NCBI GenBank assembly: GCA_020160805.1
Contig: JAIUPO010000002.1
Span: 62,001 to 126,000, forward strand
Origin: Actinomycetota bacterium
Lineage (GTDB): Bacteria; Actinomycetota; Actinomycetes; Actinomycetales; Dermatophilaceae
Direction of reading: 5' to 3'
Length of the DNA stretch: 64,000 nucleotides
Part shown: one piece after another, positions 60,370-64,000 of the stretch
How positions within the stretch are numbered: position 1 is the stretch's first letter
How the letters are laid out: each line of letters begins with the position of its first letter
The notes under the pieces: generated by a model
Seen by the model: the letters and a program-made list of their open reading frames with translations, nothing else
Databases searched by the model: none
What the model was told of the DNA's origin: nothing
Program-made: the position numbers and the translations under genes

Positions 60370-61978
60370 CAGTCCTCTCAGGTGTTTGTTGATTGGCTAA
60401 CTCGGTCAGGTTTTTTCGCAGATAGGACCGGAACCAGAGGTCAGCCAGCGCCGCGTCGAGGTGCTTACCGTTCACTTTGCGACCGATGAGGGCGTCATCG
60501 CCGGCGTCGCGAAGGAGGTCATCACCGATGGAACTGATCTCCCTGGCTACCGTCCGACGCCATTGCGCTTGTGCTACAGCAAGATCAGAGGATGAACGGA
60601 GACCCCCGAGCCAGGTCGGGTAACTCAAATCCAGGCGCGCGAAGCCAGCCAATCGTGCGCCCTCACGGGGTCCGCTGGCCTCACGACCTCCCGCCTCGGC
60701 AAGGTTTGCTGCGAAGCGACCCAGTTGTTGAACGGCGGCGACGGCCTCTTCAGCCGCCGTCAGGACCAAGCCGGCGAGACGCTCGTCGTGCAGCACGGCT
60801 GGCCGCAAGCGGAGTTCGTCGTCATAGATGGAGAGGATCATCGAATCTTGCGTGCCGTAGGACATTCCGACCGCTCTCAGACTGATCGGGGTATCTCGGT
60901 CAATTTTCTTGCGTCCCGTCAGTTGCTGGATCCACGCGATGACGCCAGGTTTCAGCGCAACGGGCGCTTCACTTCGGACAGAGCCGTTCTGAACACCGAA
61001 TGCCAGCAGGCCCTCCAGTCCGCGCCACATTTTCCGCGTCACGTCGTGTTGAACCGGCATATACGTCGGCACACCATTGGTCTTCTCCTGATTCGCGCTG
61101 CGCCTCCAGGCGGTCATGGTCTCCAGATCGTGGAGATTCCGCGCATGAATCGGATCGCCATTGGTAATTAGCACATCGGTGACAACCGAGCCGTCATGAT
61201 GCAGGAGTATGCGTCGGCTCGGCCAGGTCATCACGTCGGCGATCCCTCGCGGGGCCGAATGGGCAGCTTCAATCCCCGGGCCGAGGGGAGCGCGCTCCCA
61301 AACGGGGCGGTCCGCCTCGTAGTCCTCCTCCGGGGGCAGGACAAGATTGAGGAGCAGGGTCTCTCGCAGAGTCCCTCCCTCAAACACTACGAGCCCGAGT
61401 CGGCCAGATAGACCAGTGCCGATTGGGTAGCCCTTGCCGCCTTTGACCCGCTCGTCCCCGTGCGCTCCCGTCTTGATGCCGGAGACGTCGAATTGCTGGG
61501 AGTGGACAACCCATCGCGCCGCCTCCGCATACGACAGGGAACGGACCGCCTCACCGGCTCGGGTTGTGAAGTATGGGCTCCCGGCGGGAACCTCGGCGAT
61601 GAGCTTCACCAGTCCGGAGGTTTTGCTTGCGGCCAGCCCTGCTACCTGCATGAAGGGTGTCTCGGGATGCAATAGGTCGAAGCGGTCTGCATGCTCTTTC
61701 AGGTACGCCTCGATATCGGCGATAGGCAGACTCTCCGCGTCCCAGAGGCTTGCCCAGCGCTCGTGCGGGTAGTCAAAGCTTTCGGGGAGCGCACGGCGCA
61801 GGATAACGAGCAAAAGCCGGAGGATGGCGACATCCTGCGTCGGGATCTCGCCAGCGAGGGCCTGAACCTCGCTCGCGCGGCGAAAGACATCGTGAAGTGA
61901 GATCTCTTCGGTGCCGCCCGCGGTGCGTACGGCAATCCAGGGTTGCGTGCGTAAGTCGTATGTCGCTGCGTGCCTCAT
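60332..61978 (-). CDS. cas8e: Cascade large subunit Cas8e (Cse1)
   Basis: A 548-aa protein that recognises the PAM and recruits Cas3. N-terminal YDLRTQPWIAVRTAGGTEEI, HPETPFMQVAGLAASK and SYAEAARWVVHSQQFDVSGI, then VKGGKGYPIGTGLSGRLGLV, and a C-terminal four-helix bundle. Length is normal for the group. The ATG overlaps the cas3 stop by four bases. Confidence 0.94.
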   Translation of the reverse strand: MRHAATYDLRTQPWIAVRTAGGTEEISLHDVFRRASEVQALAGEIPTQDVAILRLLLVILRRALPESFDYPHERWASLWDAESLPIADIEAYLKEHADRFDLLHPETPFMQVAGLAASKTSGLVKLIAEVPAGSPYFTTRAGEAVRSLSYAEAARWVVHSQQFDVSGIKTGAHGDERVKGGKGYPIGTGLSGRLGLVVFEGGTLRETLLLNLVLPPEEDYEADRPVWERAPLGPGIEAAHSAPRGIADVMTWPSRRILLHHDGSVVTDVLITNGDPIHARNLHDLETMTAWRRSANQEKTNGVPTYMPVQHDVTRKMWRGLEGLLAFGVQNGSVRSEAPVALKPGVIAWIQQLTGRKKIDRDTPISLRAVGMSYGTQDSMILSIYDDELRLRPAVLHDERLAGLVLTAAEEAVAAVQQLGRFAANLAEAGGREASGPREGARLAGFARLDLSYPTWLGGLRSSSDLAVAQAQWRRTVAREISSIGDDLLRDAGDDALIGRKVNGKHLDAALADLWFRSYLRKNLTELANQQTPERTGDDHDGHAQTVS

Positions 61979-64000
61979 GGCGTTGCCTCTCGTGTTGTGA
62001 CGAGCCCTAAATCCCGGTCATAGCGCAAGTGCCACCCGGCCACGCTGGCCTCCAGGTTGTCGTCGAGTGGGAGGATCAACTGCTTCTCCAGCAGCGGTGA
62101 ACGCTGCCACCCGACGAAGTCGCGTCCCAATGCCTCGAGCTCGCTGATGACTCGGTCGATGAGCCAGGGAGTCGTCATCGCTTGGGGCAGACGAATCGTG
62201 GAGTTTGCCGCAGTGAGTGCCAAGTCGTCCGGGGGTGCGCTCAGCAAGACATGCCCAAGGTTGGCATGCGGAAATGGCGTGCCGAAAGGCAGGAGGCGGG
62301 TGGTTCCCTGCGTCTGCTGGACAACAATCACTTCAAGGCCGTCCTCGCTGTCGCGCACTTGGGCGTGACCAACCGTCTTTTCGTCGTTCTCGGAGTCACC
62401 AGCACGCCCAGCGAGCCACTCCATCAAGACATCCGAGGCGCGTGGCCCGCCGAGGAGGAATGTCTTGGCCCGGCGCGTCTGCTGATCCCGTCTGGTGGCC
62501 GCGTCGCTTTCCGCCCTCTCCCACTCTCGCCTCCAACCCGGCACGGGGGGCATATCCGGGTCGTATGCAGCCCCAACCAGAACTGGCACATCGTCCGGCA
62601 GGCAGATGTCGATGCCCGCGAGGTGGGGTGCTAATACGGCTGCGGCCCGCAGGAGGCGACTCTCGCCATACACCGCCCCGCTCCCCGGGTCGAGTTCGGG
62701 CGGGTCGGTGTACTTCGGGTCAGGGGAACCCATGACAAGTAACCGGGGACGTCGCGAATTCGCCGGGCGATCAACTTCCCCGTCTCCGCGCCGATGACGA
62801 TGGAGGCGTCCAGCGCGCTGCAAGAGAAGGTCGAGAGGAGCCAAATCCGTGACCATGAGGTCAGCGTCGATGTCGAGGGATTGCTCAAGAACCTGGGTGC
62901 CGACGACCGCCAAACCCCACGGTCTCTCGCGGCCGGGGCGTGGCGGCCCGAGTTGGTCACGCAGGCTTCGTTCCCTGTCTGCTCGATCACTGGCCAGGAA
63001 CCGACTGTGGATCAAGGTGACGCGATCGCCGAGGGCGGCTTCGAGCGACGAATAGGTTTCTTGAGCTGCGGCCACGGTATTACGCACGACGACGACGACC
63101 GATCCCGCCTCAACGGCGTCCGTCACTGTCCTGATCAGGCAATCCTGCTGCAACCTCTCGATCCGTAGCTGGCGACGCTCGCCATCCCAGGGGACGGCAC
63201 GGACTTCGGTGTGGTCGTTCTGCACGGTGATCTGTGGGTAGCCCGGGGCGTCAAGTTGGCGGGGAACCCCACGCTGTCGTCCTTTGGCGTATGCCGCCAC
63301 GAGTTCTCGGCGCTGTGCAGGCGGCAGGGTTGCGGAGAGCAGGATCACCGGCGTGCCGAAGGCACCCAGCCACTCAAGGACGCGGACGAGGTAGGTCCGC
63401 ATGTAATCGTCAGCGGCATGCACCTCATCGACAATTACCACCTTGCCGGCGAGGCCCAGGTGTCGCAGGGCGACGAATCGTGATTTCAACCCGCCAAAGA
63501 GCGCCTGGTCGATCGTGCCCACGACGATATTGGCCAGGACTCCCCGACGCCGACCGTTGAGCCAACTCGACACGATGGCTGCCTCCCGGACGTCATCGAG
63601 ATCGCCGAATTCGCGCTCGGCGGCATTGATCCCGATGATGCGCGCACCGGGCCCGATGCCTCGGTAGCTCTCGTTCAGGCGGGCCTTGCCGTGCGCTAGG
63701 AAGATGGTGGAAGGGTCGGTCGTGTCGAGATGCCCGGTCCATGCATGAACGCGCTCGAACATGGCATCCGAGGTCGCCATAGTCGGGAGAGCGACAAAGA
63801 CCCCGCCGCATCCGAAACGCGCAGCGAGTACCTCCGCGGCGAGCAAGGCGGCCTCGGTCTTACCGGAGCCCGTCGGTGATTCGATGAGCAGCAGGGAGGG
63901 TTCGGTGACTTCGCGGGCGATTCGAACGGCTTCGACCTGAACTGCGGTTGGGGTGGCTCCCACCTCGGGAAAGCGTCGCCGCATGAGGGCTTCGGCGTTC
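61975..64000 (-). CDS. cas3: CRISPR helicase-nuclease Cas3 (partial, runs off right edge)
   Basis: At least 669 aa of the superfamily 2 helicase part: Walker A LIESPTGSGKTEAALLA, DEVH box VIVDEVHAADDYM, motif III LLSATLPPAQRREL, motif V GTQVLEQSLDIDADLMVTDL and motif VI QRAGRLHRHRR, then the C-terminal domain. No HD nuclease domain is seen here. The frame stays open past ATG 63984 to the window edge, so the HD domain should lie beyond it. It unwinds and degrades the target DNA recruited by Cascade. Confidence 0.93.
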   Translation of the reverse strand, partial: NAEALMRRRFPEVGATPTAVQVEAVRIAREVTEPSLLLIESPTGSGKTEAALLAAEVLAARFGCGGVFVALPTMATSDAMFERVHAWTGHLDTTDPSTIFLAHGKARLNESYRGIGPGARIIGINAAEREFGDLDDVREAAIVSSWLNGRRRGVLANIVVGTIDQALFGGLKSRFVALRHLGLAGKVVIVDEVHAADDYMRTYLVRVLEWLGAFGTPVILLSATLPPAQRRELVAAYAKGRQRGVPRQLDAPGYPQITVQNDHTEVRAVPWDGERRQLRIERLQQDCLIRTVTDAVEAGSVVVVVRNTVAAAQETYSSLEAALGDRVTLIHSRFLASDRADRERSLRDQLGPPRPGRERPWGLAVVGTQVLEQSLDIDADLMVTDLAPLDLLLQRAGRLHRHRRGDGEVDRPANSRRPRLLVMGSPDPKYTDPPELDPGSGAVYGESRLLRAAAVLAPHLAGIDICLPDDVPVLVGAAYDPDMPPVPGWRREWERAESDAATRRDQQTRRAKTFLLGGPRASDVLMEWLAGRAGDSENDEKTVGHAQVRDSEDGLEVIVVQQTQGTTRLLPFGTPFPHANLGHVLLSAPPDDLALTAANSTIRLPQAMTTPWLIDRVISELEALGRDFVGWQRSPLLEKQLILPLDDNLEASVAGWHLRYDRDLGLVTTREATP

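Noticed and set aside
1-64000. tRNA or rRNA genes
   Set aside because: I looked for acceptor-end CCA stems and conserved T-loop (GTTCGA) patterns by eye and found no convincing candidate.

Overview
The window is GC-rich DNA (roughly 68-70 percent GC by eye) with short intergenic gaps, many GTG starts and many 4-base stop/start overlaps. Gene content (NnrD, CsbD, DUF3618/holin-like stress operon, KatE, pyruvate phosphate dikinase, actinobacterial hydrolase-ABC fusion) points to an actinobacterium, probably a Micrococcales member of the Intrasporangiaceae/Dermatophilaceae type. The genus is not resolvable from the sequence alone.

Region 1 (1-16 kb) is chromosomal housekeeping with decay: a fatty acid desaturase, a flavoprotein monooxygenase, a small tautomerase, pyruvate phosphate dikinase (minus), an aminoglycoside/choline kinase-like protein, then a run of three broken genes (amino acid permease, amidase, Tat-signal protein), NAD(P)H-hydrate dehydratase, a histidine phosphatase, CsbD, a ferredoxin-reductase-like flavoprotein, a Na+/H+ antiporter, three copies of a perfect palindrome, a DJ-1/PfpI protein and a truncated GNAT gene.

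Region 2 (16-31 kb) has catalase KatE followed by an eight-gene, tightly overlapping plus-strand cluster: zinc alcohol dehydrogenase, SDR, acyl-CoA-dehydrogenase-like protein, PIG-L deacetylase fused to a methyltransferase, and four glycosyltransferases. It looks like a pathway for a small methylated, de-N-acetylated glycoconjugate whose product I do not know. Next come a three-gene stress membrane operon ending in a strong terminator, a broken DUF3253 gene, a hemerythrin protein, a YeiH-like transporter and a cation diffusion facilitator.

Region 3 (31-48.7 kb) starts with a secreted protein of six fibronectin-III domains plus a beta-helix. A sugar ABC permease gene follows, split by about 3.5 kb of foreign-looking DNA: an antitoxin start with its operator, transposase debris, two paralogous secreted beta-propeller proteins and an XRE regulator. 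Then come a VapBC module flanked by two copies of a long palindrome, formate-tetrahydrofolate ligase, a phosphofructokinase-family gene with an in-frame stop, an ABC exporter whose ATPase is fused to a secreted-type hydrolase, an NlpC/P60-like protein and an amidase.

Region 4 (48.7-64 kb) is the mobile/defence end. A complete IS21-family element (istA/istB) abuts and truncates the leader-distal end of a large type I-E CRISPR array (75 intact 29-nt repeats, one 13-nt partial repeat, 75 spacers). A short leader and a complete type I-E cas operon on the minus strand follow: cas3, cas8e, cse2, cas7, cas5, cas6e, cas1, cas2, with cas3 running off the right edge. The cas genes and the array are transcribed in the same direction (right to left). 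Spacer comparisons show one exact duplicate, one near-duplicate differing at crRNA position 6, and one pair of overlapping protospacers from which a PAM ending in AC can be deduced.
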